This document shows, piece after piece, positions 8,048 through 15,676 of a DNA stretch of 64,000 nucleotides; within the stretch, counting starts at the first letter, position 1, and each line of letters begins with the position of its first letter. Source of the stretch: Anaerolineaceae bacterium oral taxon 439 (GTDB lineage: Bacteria > Chloroflexota > Anaerolineae > Anaerolineales > Anaerolineaceae); the NCBI GenBank assembly GCA_001717545.1, contig CP017039.1, positions 2,852,001 to 2,916,000 on the forward strand, read 5' to 3'. The notes under the pieces were generated by a model. The model was not told where the DNA came from and searched no databases. It saw nothing but the letters and a program-made list of their open reading frames with translations. The translations under genes and the position numbers were made by a program.

Positions 8048-9184
8048 TTAATTCAGCTCAAACGAGGTTCCTTTACAGGGCCGCGTCGCGAAAACGGTCG
8101 GCTGGATGCCCGTCCGCGCCTGATATCCGGCCGCTGCCCCCGCCATCATCTCCCCGGCAGCGTCCGCGCGGACAAGCGCAACGACGCTCCCGCCAAAGCC
8201 TCCGCCGGTCATGCGCGCCCCGTAACAGCCAAGCTGCCGCCGCGCTTCCTCGCTCATGATATCCAGCTCAGCGCAGGAAACTTCAAAATCAACGCGCAGG
8301 CTTTCATGACTTTCGTTCATCAGCAGCCCAAGACGCTCCGGCTGATTCGCCGCCATGGCTTTCGCCGCCTCCAGCGTCCGAAGATTTTCGCTTAAAACAT
8401 GCCGGACGCGGCGGCGCACGACCGGATCGAGCGCCGGGGCTTCCGCCTCAAAGCGCTCCAGCGACAGATCGCGCAGCGACGCCAGCCCGAACGCCTCCGC
8501 CCCGCGGAGGCATTCCGCATGCCGATCGTTATATTCCGATCCGACAAGCGAATGCCTGACGTTTGTATTCAGGATAACGATAACGGTTTCGCCCGGGAGC
8601 GAAAACGTCTCGGTACTCAGGTCGCGGCAATCGATCAGCGTCGCTTTTCCTTCCTCCGCGATCGCGGAGATCAGCTGATCCATGATCCCGTTGTTTAATC
8701 CGATCCAGCGATTGTCGCAGGCTTTACTGACCTTCGCCATCGCGACCGGGTCCCAGTCAAACCCCGCCGCCCGCGAAAACGCGGCGCAGCTGACCAAATC
8801 AAGCGCCGCCGACGACGAAAGCCCGGAACCGATCGGAATCGTCCCCATCGAATAACCGTCAAATCCGGCTAACGGATAACCCTGTTCGCGGAGCGCCCAG
8901 GCGACGCCCTGCGGGAATTGGATCCAGGACCGTTTCTTCTTCGAAAAGTCGCGAATCGAAAACGCGTCCTTCGAATCCACGTCGCGCGAATACCAGCGGA
9001 CTTCGTCGCGACCGTTTTTCCGGAGCGCCAGCCACTGATCATAAACGATCCCCATCGGGAAAACGAAACCTTCGTTATAATCCGTATGCTCGCCGATCAG
9101 GTTGACACGTCCCGGCGAACGAACGACATAATCCGGCGCAGTGCCGTAGGCTTCCCTGAAAGCTTCAATAATACGATTCAGCAT
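8048..9184 (-). CDS. galK: Galactokinase
   Basis: 378-residue GHMP-family galactokinase, phosphorylating alpha-D-galactose with ATP in the Leloir pathway. The galactokinase signature GRVNLIGEHTDYNEGFVFPM lies near residue 25. The GHMP ATP-loop PIGSGLSSSAALDL lies near residue 117, and the C-terminal glycine motif MTGGGFGGSVVAL near residue 335. The catalytic Asp is expected in GIMDQLISA near residue 168. Length matches the bacterial enzymes. The start ATG at 9184 is followed by LNRIIEAFREAYG and preceded by GAAAGGAA; an AGGAGG also occurs about 24 bases upstream. No galT or galE gene is next to it, so it forms a single-gene unit between a bidirectional terminator and a divergent plus-strand operon. 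Confidence 0.95.
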   Translation of the reverse strand: MLNRIIEAFREAYGTAPDYVVRSPGRVNLIGEHTDYNEGFVFPMGIVYDQWLALRKNGRDEVRWYSRDVDSKDAFSIRDFSKKKRSWIQFPQGVAWALREQGYPLAGFDGYSMGTIPIGSGLSSSAALDLVSCAAFSRAAGFDWDPVAMAKVSKACDNRWIGLNNGIMDQLISAIAEEGKATLIDCRDLSTETFSLPGETVIVILNTNVRHSLVGSEYNDRHAECLRGAEAFGLASLRDLSLERFEAEAPALDPVVRRRVRHVLSENLRTLEAAKAMAANQPERLGLLMNESHESLRVDFEVSCAELDIMSEEARRQLGCYGARMTGGGFGGSVVALVRADAAGEMMAGAAAGYQARTGIQPTVFATRPCKGTSFELN

Positions 9185-9286
9185 GTCCGATTTCCTTTCA
9201 TTCCGGCGAACCTCCTGATCATTCTTAAATTCATTTTATCATCACGCGAGGGTTCAGGCGTAAATCTACTCCTCTCCGCGATCGAT

Positions 9287-9295
9287 TGGTACAAT
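9287..9295 (+). promoter_or_regulatory. Extended -10 element before the Hsp70-like gene
   Basis: TGGTACAAT is a TGn-type extended -10 box (TACAAT). It lies 50 bases before the ATG at 9345, with no recognisable -35. The same nine bases recur at 11789-11797 before the next plus-strand transcription unit. Confidence 0.45.
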
Positions 9296-9344
9296 TGCAG
9301 GAAAATCTTGAACGAGCGAAAGCGAAAGGAGAATTAAACCGGGC

Positions 9345-10898
9345 ATGCGCATCGCTATCGACTTTGGCAGCACGCATACGGTCGCCGCCGTAGAAGCCGC
9401 GGACGGGACGATCGCGCCGCTCCCGATTCCGCGGCTGTCGCTTCCGGGAACGTTCCTGATCCCGTCGGTTATTTCGTTCGCGAATTCAGGCACGCCGCTC
9501 GCCGGTTATCCGGTCGAGCGGGCCGGCCTGCTGACCGCGCCGGGGACGTTCCGCTGGATGAAACGGTATATCGCGCTGAACAGCCCGGTCCGCGTCCGCG
9601 CCGGCGGCGAACGCGTCACGGCGCAAGAGGCGGCGGTCCGCTTTCTTCGACAAACGCTCATCGAAATCGAGGCTGCGCTCGCGCCCGGGACCGTCTCCGA
9701 ACTCATCTTCACCGCCCCAACCGACAGTTTCGACTTTTACCGCGACTGGCTGAAGCGTTCGTTCGAGGCTCCCAATCTCGCCGTCCGCGTTCTTGACGAA
9801 GCCGGCGCGGCGGCGGCGGACGCGGGGATCCGCCTTGAATCCGGGGAACCGTTTTTCGTCCTCGACGTCGGCGGAACGACGCAGCAGGCTCTCGTCGCCG
9901 CGCACGATTCAAGCGGAACGATACGCGTCAGGGGCAAAGACGGCCGGTCGACCGGCGGCGCAGATATCGATCGCTGGATCCTCGAAGAACTCTGCGGCCG
10001 GATCGGGATCCCGCTTCAGGACGCCCGCCTCCGCCCGCAGGGAGCCGCGCTGCTGCGCGGCTGCGAACGGCTGAAAATCGCGCTGAGCGAGCGGGAGACG
10101 GCGCGGTTCGAGCCGGAAGACGATCCCGGCGGGCTAACCTTCGGCGGAATGGAGCTGACGCGCGAGGAGCTGGAAACAATCCTCAGGCGCCACGATTTCC
10201 TTCTGAATCTTGAACGCATGATCCGCGACGTTCGGAACGCGGCCGCCGCGAACGGCGTCGACTCGTCCGCGCTCCGAAAACTTTTCGCGATCGGCGGCTC
10301 GGTCCGGATCCCTGCGATCCGCGCGGCGATCCGGTCTGTCTTTCCGGAATCATCGTTCGTCGAAACCGACCCGACGACGTCCGTCGCGATCGGGGCGCTT
10401 CGGGCGGCCACATCCGGGGTGACGCCGCTCCGCGATATCCTGACGCATTCCTACGCGATCCGCTACCGCGACGGACAGAGCGGCGAAGCCAAATTTGAGA
10501 CAATCGTCCCGTCCGGCGCCGTTTTCCCAAGCGCGGGCGTCGTGAAAACGCTGCGGCTGAAAGCGACGCGCCCGGGCCAGCGGCTTTTCGGTCTGTCGAT
10601 CTATGAACGGAGCCTGACGCCGGGCGCGACTGCGACCGACCCATATGAACTGCTGTTTGATGAGAACGGAGAAGTCCGGATCCTGAACCGGGTTCAGCCG
10701 TCCGAAGCGTTCGAATCCGTCTTCCTCAACGCGCGCGCCGCGCAATTCCTTGAAGCCGACCCGCCGGCAAGCCGCGGCGAAGCGCGGTTTTCCGTCGATT
10801 TCGCGATCGACGCAGACCGCTTCCTGATCGTCAGCGCGATCGACCTGCGTAGCGGACGCCGCGTCCTGAATCGGGAGCCGGTCGTCCGCTTATCCTGA
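9345..10898 (+). CDS. Hsp70/DnaK-like protein without the alpha-helical lid
   Basis: 517-residue actin/Hsp70-fold ATPase. Phosphate-1 motif MRIAIDFGSTHTV is at the N terminus. The Hsp70 lysine region is seen as FRWMKRYI near residue 68. Phosphate-2 is FVLDVGGTTQQAL near residue 168, with GGTT where DnaK has GGGT. The adenosine motif AIGGSVRIPAIR lies near residue 308. About 150 residues follow (residues 365-517) that could form a beta-type substrate domain (TIVPSGAVFPSAG is similar to the DnaK linker and sheet). The long helical lid of DnaK is absent. It is followed at once by a DUF2997 protein and a radical-SAM protein on the same strand. It is therefore probably a dedicated chaperone-like partner rather than the housekeeping DnaK; the client is unknown. 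Confidence 0.82.
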   Translation: MRIAIDFGSTHTVAAVEAADGTIAPLPIPRLSLPGTFLIPSVISFANSGTPLAGYPVERAGLLTAPGTFRWMKRYIALNSPVRVRAGGERVTAQEAAVRFLRQTLIEIEAALAPGTVSELIFTAPTDSFDFYRDWLKRSFEAPNLAVRVLDEAGAAAADAGIRLESGEPFFVLDVGGTTQQALVAAHDSSGTIRVRGKDGRSTGGADIDRWILEELCGRIGIPLQDARLRPQGAALLRGCERLKIALSERETARFEPEDDPGGLTFGGMELTREELETILRRHDFLLNLERMIRDVRNAAAANGVDSSALRKLFAIGGSVRIPAIRAAIRSVFPESSFVETDPTTSVAIGALRAATSGVTPLRDILTHSYAIRYRDGQSGEAKFETIVPSGAVFPSAGVVKTLRLKATRPGQRLFGLSIYERSLTPGATATDPYELLFDENGEVRILNRVQPSEAFESVFLNARAAQFLEADPPASRGEARFSVDFAIDADRFLIVSAIDLRSGRRVLNREPVVRLS

Positions 10899-10977
10899 AA
10901 ATCAAATAGCGCCGAACGATCTGGTCCAACGATTCTGAGGACGAAGTCCCGAAATAATGAACAGGAGGAAAACCCGC

Positions 10978-11193
10978 ATGACAAATCTCGAAGAAATCGA
11001 AATCACGATCGACCCTGACGGAAGAACCCGCGTTCAGGTCCGCGGCGTCCCGGGAGCGGACTGCGTCGCGCTGACCGCCGCGCTCGAAGAGAAAATCGGC
11101 GCGCTTTCCGGCGAGCGCGTCAAAACCTCCGAATTTTACGACGCGCCGCGGACGCCGCGAACGGTCCGGATCCGATCCGAACGCGGGGAATGA
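10978..11193 (+). CDS. DUF2997 family small protein
   Basis: 71-residue protein matching the DUF2997 pattern. A first strand pair (IEITIDPDGRTRVQVRGVPG) is followed by a conserved Cys (ADCVALTAALEEKIG) and a short acidic/aromatic tail (KTSEFYD). The ATG at 10978 has AGGAGG eight bases upstream, which decides against an ATG 21 bases earlier. The stop overlaps the radical-SAM start by ATGA, so the two are translationally coupled. As I know the family, DUF2997 genes usually stand beside a small radical-SAM protein and a Ycf35/DUF1257 protein, with no assigned function. Ycf35 is not visible here. Confidence 0.75.
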   Translation: MTNLEEIEITIDPDGRTRVQVRGVPGADCVALTAALEEKIGALSGERVKTSEFYDAPRTPRTVRIRSERGE

Positions 11194-11750
11194 CGTTCCG
11201 AGTCGCCGCCGTCCTCGCCGACAGCCGCGCCAACGGACCGGGGACGCGCTATACGCTCTGGCTCCAGGGCTGCGAGCGGCGCTGCGACGGCTGCGCCAAC
11301 GCTGAATTTCAGTCGCGCCTTGGCGGGAAGCTCCGCGCCGTCGCCGCCGTCGCCGAAGAAATCCTCGCCGCGCCCAGGATCGACGGCGTAACGATCAGCG
11401 GAGGCGAACCCTTCGATCAGGCGGACGCGGTTTTCGAACTCATCCGCCGCGTCCGACGTCGGAACGACCGGTTAACCTTTTTTGTTTTCAGCGGTTATAC
11501 CTTCGCCGAACTGGATTCGCGCTATGCAATCGGACGACGCCCCGACCAGCCCGACGCGCTCCTCTGCGGCCCGTTCCGGCGGGAAAATGCGCCGGACTAC
11601 GAACGGTTCCTGCCATCAGCGAATCAGGAACTGATCTCGTTGACCGATCGCCTGAACGCGGACGATTTTCGGGACCTTCCACTTCACGAAGAGATCATCC
11701 GCGCTGACGGGACCGTGCTGCGCAGCGGGATCCTTCGCCAGGCGCGATAA
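11190..11750 (+). CDS. 4Fe-4S single-cluster radical-SAM protein, NrdG-like
   Basis: 186-residue radical-SAM protein. The cluster motif CERRCDGC (CxxxCxxC) occurs near residue 29 in WLQGCERRCDGCANAEFQ. The SAM-binding GGEP motif occurs near residue 71 (ISGGEPFDQA). FFVFSGYTF and LLCGPFRRE follow as in activating enzymes of the NrdG family. Such proteins use reductive cleavage of S-adenosylmethionine to make a radical, often on a partner protein or peptide. It lacks the extended domain of full-size radical-SAM enzymes. It is coupled by an ATGA overlap to the DUF2997 gene and lies behind the Hsp70-like gene. No anaerobic ribonucleotide reductase (nrdD) is adjacent, so its target is more likely something in this operon. 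Confidence 0.83.
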   Translation: MTFRVAAVLADSRANGPGTRYTLWLQGCERRCDGCANAEFQSRLGGKLRAVAAVAEEILAAPRIDGVTISGGEPFDQADAVFELIRRVRRRNDRLTFFVFSGYTFAELDSRYAIGRRPDQPDALLCGPFRRENAPDYERFLPSANQELISLTDRLNADDFRDLPLHEEIIRADGTVLRSGILRQAR

Positions 11751-11788
11751 TCGTTCGAACGCTCGGATAATTAAATCCGATTTAGATT

Positions 11789-11797
11789 TGGTACAAT
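11789..11797 (+). promoter_or_regulatory. Extended -10 element before the thioredoxin-DsbD gene
   Basis: TGGTACAAT, identical to the element at 9287-9295, is 71 bases before the ATG at 11868. Just upstream, 11763-11780 is a perfect inverted repeat (TCGGAT, six bases, ATCCGA) sitting where a -35 box would be. This could be a regulator site or a weak terminator of the preceding operon. Confidence 0.4.
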
Positions 11798-11867
11798 TCA
11801 AGCGTGCGCGGAACTTTTCCGCGACGTTCGGTTGATCCGAAAAACCTACGGAACAGGATAAAAACTA

Positions 11868-13205
11868 ATGAAACCGGGTATTCGAATTATTCTACTGATT
11901 TTCCTGCTGCTGGTCTGCGTTTCGGGGCCGCAATCCGGCGTAAACGCGGAGGAACTGAACCTCGTTAATCTTTATTTCTTTAATGGAGACGGCTGCCCGC
12001 ATTGCGCCGATGAGAACGTTTTTCTTCAGGAGATGAGCGAAGCGTACGGCGACCAGCTCGTTATCCATAGTTTCGAAGTCTGGTACAACGCGGACAACGC
12101 CAAAAAATTTGAGGAGTTCGCCGCCGCTTTTGAGTTTGAACCGACCGGCGTTCCGGTCACGTTTATCGGTAATCAGCACTGGACCGGTTTCAGCTCGGCA
12201 ACGCGCGAATCGATTCAGGCCGCAATCGAAGACGGGATCCAGAACGGCGTCGTCGACGCGCTTCAGATCGTCAACGGCGAAGAACCGGCGATCCCGACGA
12301 TCCCGGGCGATTCCGCGACGTTGATCGACGTCCCGCTTCTCGGGAAAGTCGACCTCGCCGGAAAATCGATCTGGCTCAGCACGCTCCTGATCGGAATCGT
12401 CGACGGAGTCAATCCCTGCTCTCTGTGGGTATTGACAATCCTGTTGGCGATGATCGTCCGGACCGAATCGCGAAAAAAAACGCTGATCATCGGGTTCGTT
12501 TTTCTGACAGTTACGTCGCTGATTTACGCGCTGTTCATTACGGGCGTTTTTACGATCCTGTCCTATATCAGCTTCATGAAATGGATCCAAATCGGCGTCG
12601 CCGTCGTCACGCTCGTCATGGGGCTCATCAATTTTAAAGATTACTTCTTCTTCAAGCAGGGCGTTTCCCTGACGATCGACGAAAAACATAAACCGGGTAT
12701 CTACGAGCGCATCCGCGACGTCATGAACAAGAGCGATAATTTATGGGCGATGATCGGGGCGACGGTTATCCTCGGCGTCGGTGTTTCGCTCGTCGAATTT
12801 TCCTGCACCGCCGCGTTCCCGGTCGTCTGGTCGAACCTGGTCGTCAGCGCCGGCGTATCGACGCCGACGTTTATCGCGCTGCTGGTTTTCTACATGGTTT
12901 TGTACCAGATTGACGAACTGGTAATCTTCCTGATCGCCGTTTTCACGATGCGCTCGAACCGAATGAAAGAGGAGCAGGGCCAGATCCTGAAGCTTTTCAG
13001 TGGAACGCTGATGGTCGTGCTGTCGATCGTGATGATCGTCAATCCCGCCTGGATGAACCGGCTGGGGAATACGCTCCTGACGTTCGCGATCGCGATCGCG
13101 GTAACGGGCTGTATCTACCTGACGGTGGAATGGCTGCTGCCCAAATTCGGCGTATATATCGGGCATAAAAAAGCGCCGAAGAAAAAAGGAAAGAAGAACC
13201 GTTAA
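11868..13205 (+). CDS. Thioredoxin-like domain fused to DsbD/CcdA-type thiol transporter
   Basis: 445-residue membrane protein. A signal helix (residues 8-25) precedes a thioredoxin/glutaredoxin-like domain with YFFNGDGCPHCADE (CPHC redox pair near residue 43) and a cis-Pro region GVPVTFIG. From about residue 165 at least six hydrophobic helices follow as in DsbD/CcdA proteins. One cysteine lies in the first membrane helix within VDGVNPCSLW. A second lies in a later helix within LVEFSCTAAFPVVW, matching the paired cysteines that pass electrons across the membrane. The protein probably carries reducing equivalents from cytoplasmic thioredoxin to an extracytoplasmic target such as cytochrome maturation or disulfide reduction. 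The C terminus is a lysine-rich cytoplasmic tail. It is transcribed alone. Confidence 0.8.
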   Translation: MKPGIRIILLIFLLLVCVSGPQSGVNAEELNLVNLYFFNGDGCPHCADENVFLQEMSEAYGDQLVIHSFEVWYNADNAKKFEEFAAAFEFEPTGVPVTFIGNQHWTGFSSATRESIQAAIEDGIQNGVVDALQIVNGEEPAIPTIPGDSATLIDVPLLGKVDLAGKSIWLSTLLIGIVDGVNPCSLWVLTILLAMIVRTESRKKTLIIGFVFLTVTSLIYALFITGVFTILSYISFMKWIQIGVAVVTLVMGLINFKDYFFFKQGVSLTIDEKHKPGIYERIRDVMNKSDNLWAMIGATVILGVGVSLVEFSCTAAFPVVWSNLVVSAGVSTPTFIALLVFYMVLYQIDELVIFLIAVFTMRSNRMKEEQGQILKLFSGTLMVVLSIVMIVNPAWMNRLGNTLLTFAIAIAVTGCIYLTVEWLLPKFGVYIGHKKAPKKKGKKNR

Positions 13206-13227
13206 AAACGGCGCGATGCATAGCTGA

Positions 13228-13365
13228 AACGTAACTCAACGGGACGGCATATGGATAGCCCGCGTCGCCGGAAAGCGCCAGGACCCCCGACGTCCCGCGT
13301 TCAAAGATTTGGATCGTTTCCGCTTCGGATAAAAGCTGTCTTTTCCTTCGCATCTCTCGAAACAT
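13228..13365 (-). pseudogene. Truncated PPOX/NimA-like flavin-binding gene remnant
   Basis: The ATG at 13365 opens a frame giving MFREMRRKRQLLSEAE, then GTSGVLALSGDAGYPYAVPL and SYV. This is the recognisable amino-terminal third of the pyridoxamine 5'-phosphate oxidase / nitroimidazole reductase (NimA-like) family. After SYV the similarity stops abruptly at about 13228. The frame then runs antisense through the end of the thioredoxin-DsbD gene, giving unrelated arginine- and serine-rich sequence. A family member should have about 150 residues with further FMN-binding and His motifs, all missing. I read this as a 3'-deleted pseudogene. Confidence 0.65.
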
Positions 13366-13399
13366 GTTCAATCTCCAACTGGTGATCATGGGATAAATA

Positions 13400-13422
13400 C
13401 AAAAAAAGCCGTGTCAACGGCT
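13400..13422 (-). terminator. Terminator downstream of the tRNA-Gly/tRNA-Cys pair
   Basis: On the minus strand a stem AGCCGT with loop TGAC and ACGGCT is followed by seven Ts. It lies 26 bases after the tRNA-Cys 3' end, so it probably ends the two-tRNA transcript. Confidence 0.8.
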
Positions 13423-13447
13423 GAAGAATAAAAAAAAACCAGTTCAG

Positions 13448-13518
13448 AGGCGACGACCGGATTTGAACCGGTGATAAGGGTTTTGCAGACCCGCGCCTTA
13501 CCACTTGGCCACGTCGCC
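13448..13518 (-). tRNA. tRNA-Cys (GCA)
   Basis: A 71-base cloverleaf reads on the minus strand. The acceptor stem GGCGACG pairs with CGTCGCC. The anticodon loop CTGCAAA has anticodon GCA, and the T-arm contains GGTTCAAATCC. The CCA end is not encoded. It follows tRNA-Gly by 18 bases. Confidence 0.95.
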
Positions 13519-13536
13519 GGGATGCTTATTAACCTG

Positions 13537-13609
13537 AGCGGGCAACGAGACTCGAACTCGTAACCTTCTCCTTGGCAAGGAGGTGTTCTGCCAATTGAAC
13601 TATGCCCGC
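13537..13609 (-). tRNA. tRNA-Gly (GCC)
   Basis: A 73-base cloverleaf on the minus strand with acceptor GCGGGCA/TGCCCGC, anticodon loop TTGCCAA (anticodon GCC) and T-arm GAGTTCGAGTCTC. The CCA end is not encoded. It is the first of a two-tRNA unit with tRNA-Cys. Confidence 0.96.
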
Positions 13610-13674
13610 TTATTCTCTCGTCGGCACGTGTTTCCGAACCGACTTTTATAATTATATGCAGTTCCGCGGAATCG

Positions 13675-14013
13675 TCAAGCGCGCCGGTTCCGGACGCGGT
13701 TTTCCGTGAGCTTCTCCGCCGACGCGCTGCGCATGATTTCCAGGATCCGGTCGAAATCATCTTCCGGGGCCGCCTTATTCGCCTTCTCATGTCCGCAGCG
13801 TACGCAGCGATGCGTCAGGATCACCTCTCCCCGTTTCAGCGCCACCGCCACCGGCTCCATCAGCCCGCCGCAATCGGCGGCCCGATCCCCCGGCGACCGG
13901 TCGACATGCTTCGAGTAAAGGCAGACCGGACAATGATTCGTGTACCCGTTCCCAACGACGACCGCTCCGCAGTTTTCGCAGATAAAATCCTCCGTCTTCC
14001 GAATAAAAGTCAT
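13675..14013 (-). CDS. RNHCP domain zinc-ribbon-like protein
   Basis: 112-residue protein rich in Cys and His pairs: FICENCGAVV near residue 11, YTNHCPVCLYSKHVD near residue 24, and THRCVRCGHEKANKA near residue 67. This arrangement and the NHCPVC core match the RNHCP family, a small uncharacterised bacterial family expected to bind zinc and perhaps RNA. The C-terminal 30 residues are charged and look helical. It lies upstream of the two tRNA genes on the same strand and 23 bases downstream of the flavodiiron gene stop. No function is established for the family. Confidence 0.75.
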   Translation of the reverse strand: MTFIRKTEDFICENCGAVVVGNGYTNHCPVCLYSKHVDRSPGDRAADCGGLMEPVAVALKRGEVILTHRCVRCGHEKANKAAPEDDFDRILEIMRSASAEKLTENRVRNRRA

Positions 14014-14036
14014 CGCCCGACCCGCCCTATCCGTCG

Positions 14037-15239
14037 TTACGCCGCCGCGCGAATTTCCGCCGCAAACTTTTCAGCGAACGCCGGGAGACGATCGAAGTCA
14101 GTCGTTTTCGGCTTGCCATAGAACTGATAATTATCGACGACGCTCCATTTTAACTCCCCGGCATACGCTTCGAATTGCTTCTTCGCCATTGAGCCCCAGC
14201 CGAACGAGCCAAAATATGCCGACGTCCGACAGAAAACCTTCTTGATTTTCATCATGTTCAAAAAGTTAACCATTTCCGGAAAGAGCGACCCCTCGTACGT
14301 CGGCGCGCAGACGACAATCCCCTGATTCTTCCAGACCGACGCTAAAATTTCGCCGATATCCGTCGTCTGCACATTAAACATCTCAACCGGCAGGCCCTTC
14401 GCCGCGATCGCCTGCTGCGTCATCTCGGCGAAGGAGGCCGTATTCCCGTACATTGTCGCATAAACGAGCGTAACCGCCTTCTCGCGCCCGCTTTCCGCGT
14501 ACTGGACCCATTTTTTATACAGCTCGACGATCCGTTCCGGACGCTTCCGCCAAACGAGACCATGCGACGGAGCGACCACCTCGATCGGATACCCCGATAA
14601 TTTTTCGATCGCTTTTTTCGTATTGGCGCTGAAGCCCGCGACGATATTTGAATAATATCGGAGCGTATCCTGCTCGAACTTTTCAACCTGAGAGCATTCG
14701 TCGTCAAAAACGGTCCCGGGAAGCGCGCCGTACCCGCCGAACGCGTCGCAGGGGAACAGGATCTTTTCTTCAACCAGGTACGTCGCCATCGTTTCCGGCC
14801 AATGCACAAACGGGATCGCCGCAAATTTCAGCGTGAATTCTCCCAGCCTGAGCTCCTCGCCATCCCCGACGATCTGGAAATGATCCCTGATTTCATAGAA
14901 ATTCGCGATAATCTCCGCGGCCTTCTTCGTTCCGATATACGTAATATCCGGGTTCGCCTGACGCAAATACATCAGCGCGCCGGTATGATCCGGTTCAAGA
15001 TGGTTCAGGACGACATAGTCGATCTCCTTCAACGGGACGAGCGACTCAATCATCTGGACATATGGCTCCGTACAGATCTCGCAGGAACAATCGATCAAAA
15101 CTTTCTTTTCGTCCAGAATCACGTAACTGTTGATCGAAACCCCGCTGTCGCGGATCGACCAGAGGCCCTCGAATAACTCGGAGGTCCGATCGTTAACGCC
15201 TGCCCAATAGACGTTTGGGCGTATCATGACTGCCTTCAT
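14037..15239 (-). CDS. A-type flavodiiron protein (FprA family)
   Basis: 400-residue flavodiiron protein, a cytoplasmic four-electron oxygen reductase (and/or NO reductase) that protects anaerobes. The N-terminal metallo-beta-lactamase-like domain carries the di-iron ligand motif YVVLNHLEPDHTGAL near residue 78. Later ligand regions are FVHWPETMATY and PCDAFGGYG near residues 146-166, and VVAPSHGLVWR near residue 225. The C-terminal flavodoxin-like domain begins VTLVYATMYGNTASFAEM near residue 255, the FMN phosphate loop. No rubredoxin domain or gene is attached. Upstream, a perfect 7-bp hairpin lies in the 5' leader. This enzyme fits an oxygen-sensitive host. Confidence 0.93.
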   Translation of the reverse strand: MKAVMIRPNVYWAGVNDRTSELFEGLWSIRDSGVSINSYVILDEKKVLIDCSCEICTEPYVQMIESLVPLKEIDYVVLNHLEPDHTGALMYLRQANPDITYIGTKKAAEIIANFYEIRDHFQIVGDGEELRLGEFTLKFAAIPFVHWPETMATYLVEEKILFPCDAFGGYGALPGTVFDDECSQVEKFEQDTLRYYSNIVAGFSANTKKAIEKLSGYPIEVVAPSHGLVWRKRPERIVELYKKWVQYAESGREKAVTLVYATMYGNTASFAEMTQQAIAAKGLPVEMFNVQTTDIGEILASVWKNQGIVVCAPTYEGSLFPEMVNFLNMMKIKKVFCRTSAYFGSFGWGSMAKKQFEAYAGELKWSVVDNYQFYGKPKTTDFDRLPAFAEKFAAEIRAAA

Positions 15240-15259
15240 ATGAATTTCTCCTATGCTGT

Positions 15260-15277
15260 CTTCCCGTGTCCGGGAAG
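15260..15277 (-). promoter_or_regulatory. Hairpin in the 5' leader of the flavodiiron gene
   Basis: CTTCCCG pairs with CGGGAAG around a four-base loop, about 20 bases before the start codon. There is no T-run after it on the minus strand, so it is not a typical terminator. It may affect mRNA stability or translation. Confidence 0.35.
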
Positions 15278-15307
15278 GGTAAAGTTTTATAACGCGAATC
15301 GCTCAGC

Positions 15308-15676
15308 TCAGATCAATCGTCCGATTATCCAAAGGAAGAGCGAAACCAGACCCAAAATCAAACAGACCAGCGATACCGACGCCGGACGGCGATCCTTCAA
15401 CAGGAGTTCGCCAGCGGCGCCAATTCCAATCAACAGCGCCGTAACGATCAGCCAGATCGCCTCGCCGAACGCGGCCGGAAAATATTGAATCAGTCCGACG
15501 CCTAAAAAAAGAAACAGGAAAAGCGTCAAGGTCAGCAGCGCTGTTATCACGATATAAGTCAGCGCCCGTTCGGCCGCGCTTCCGAGCGGGATCCGCCGCA
15601 GCGCCGCCGGACGCGCCTGATCCACCGCGATAACCAGGACCCCGCCGATCAGGATCAGCAGAATGATCAGCCCCAT
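15308..15676 (-). CDS. Small membrane protein of unknown function
   Basis: 122-residue protein with four predicted hydrophobic segments. The first is at the very start (MGLIILLILIGGVLVIAV). The others are near residues 38-62 (VITALLTLTLFLFLFLGVG), 72-88 and 98-120. No conserved catalytic residues can be seen. I chose the ATG at 15676, which overlaps the endonuclease III stop by 10 bases, over a start 60 bases upstream that would lie inside that gene and add a basic, non-hydrophobic tail. It is likely cotranscribed with nth, with the flavodiiron gene 68 bases downstream. I do not recognise the family. Confidence 0.6.
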   Translation of the reverse strand: MGLIILLILIGGVLVIAVDQARPAALRRIPLGSAAERALTYIVITALLTLTLFLFLFLGVGLIQYFPAAFGEAIWLIVTALLIGIGAAGELLLKDRRPASVSLVCLILGLVSLFLWIIGRLI

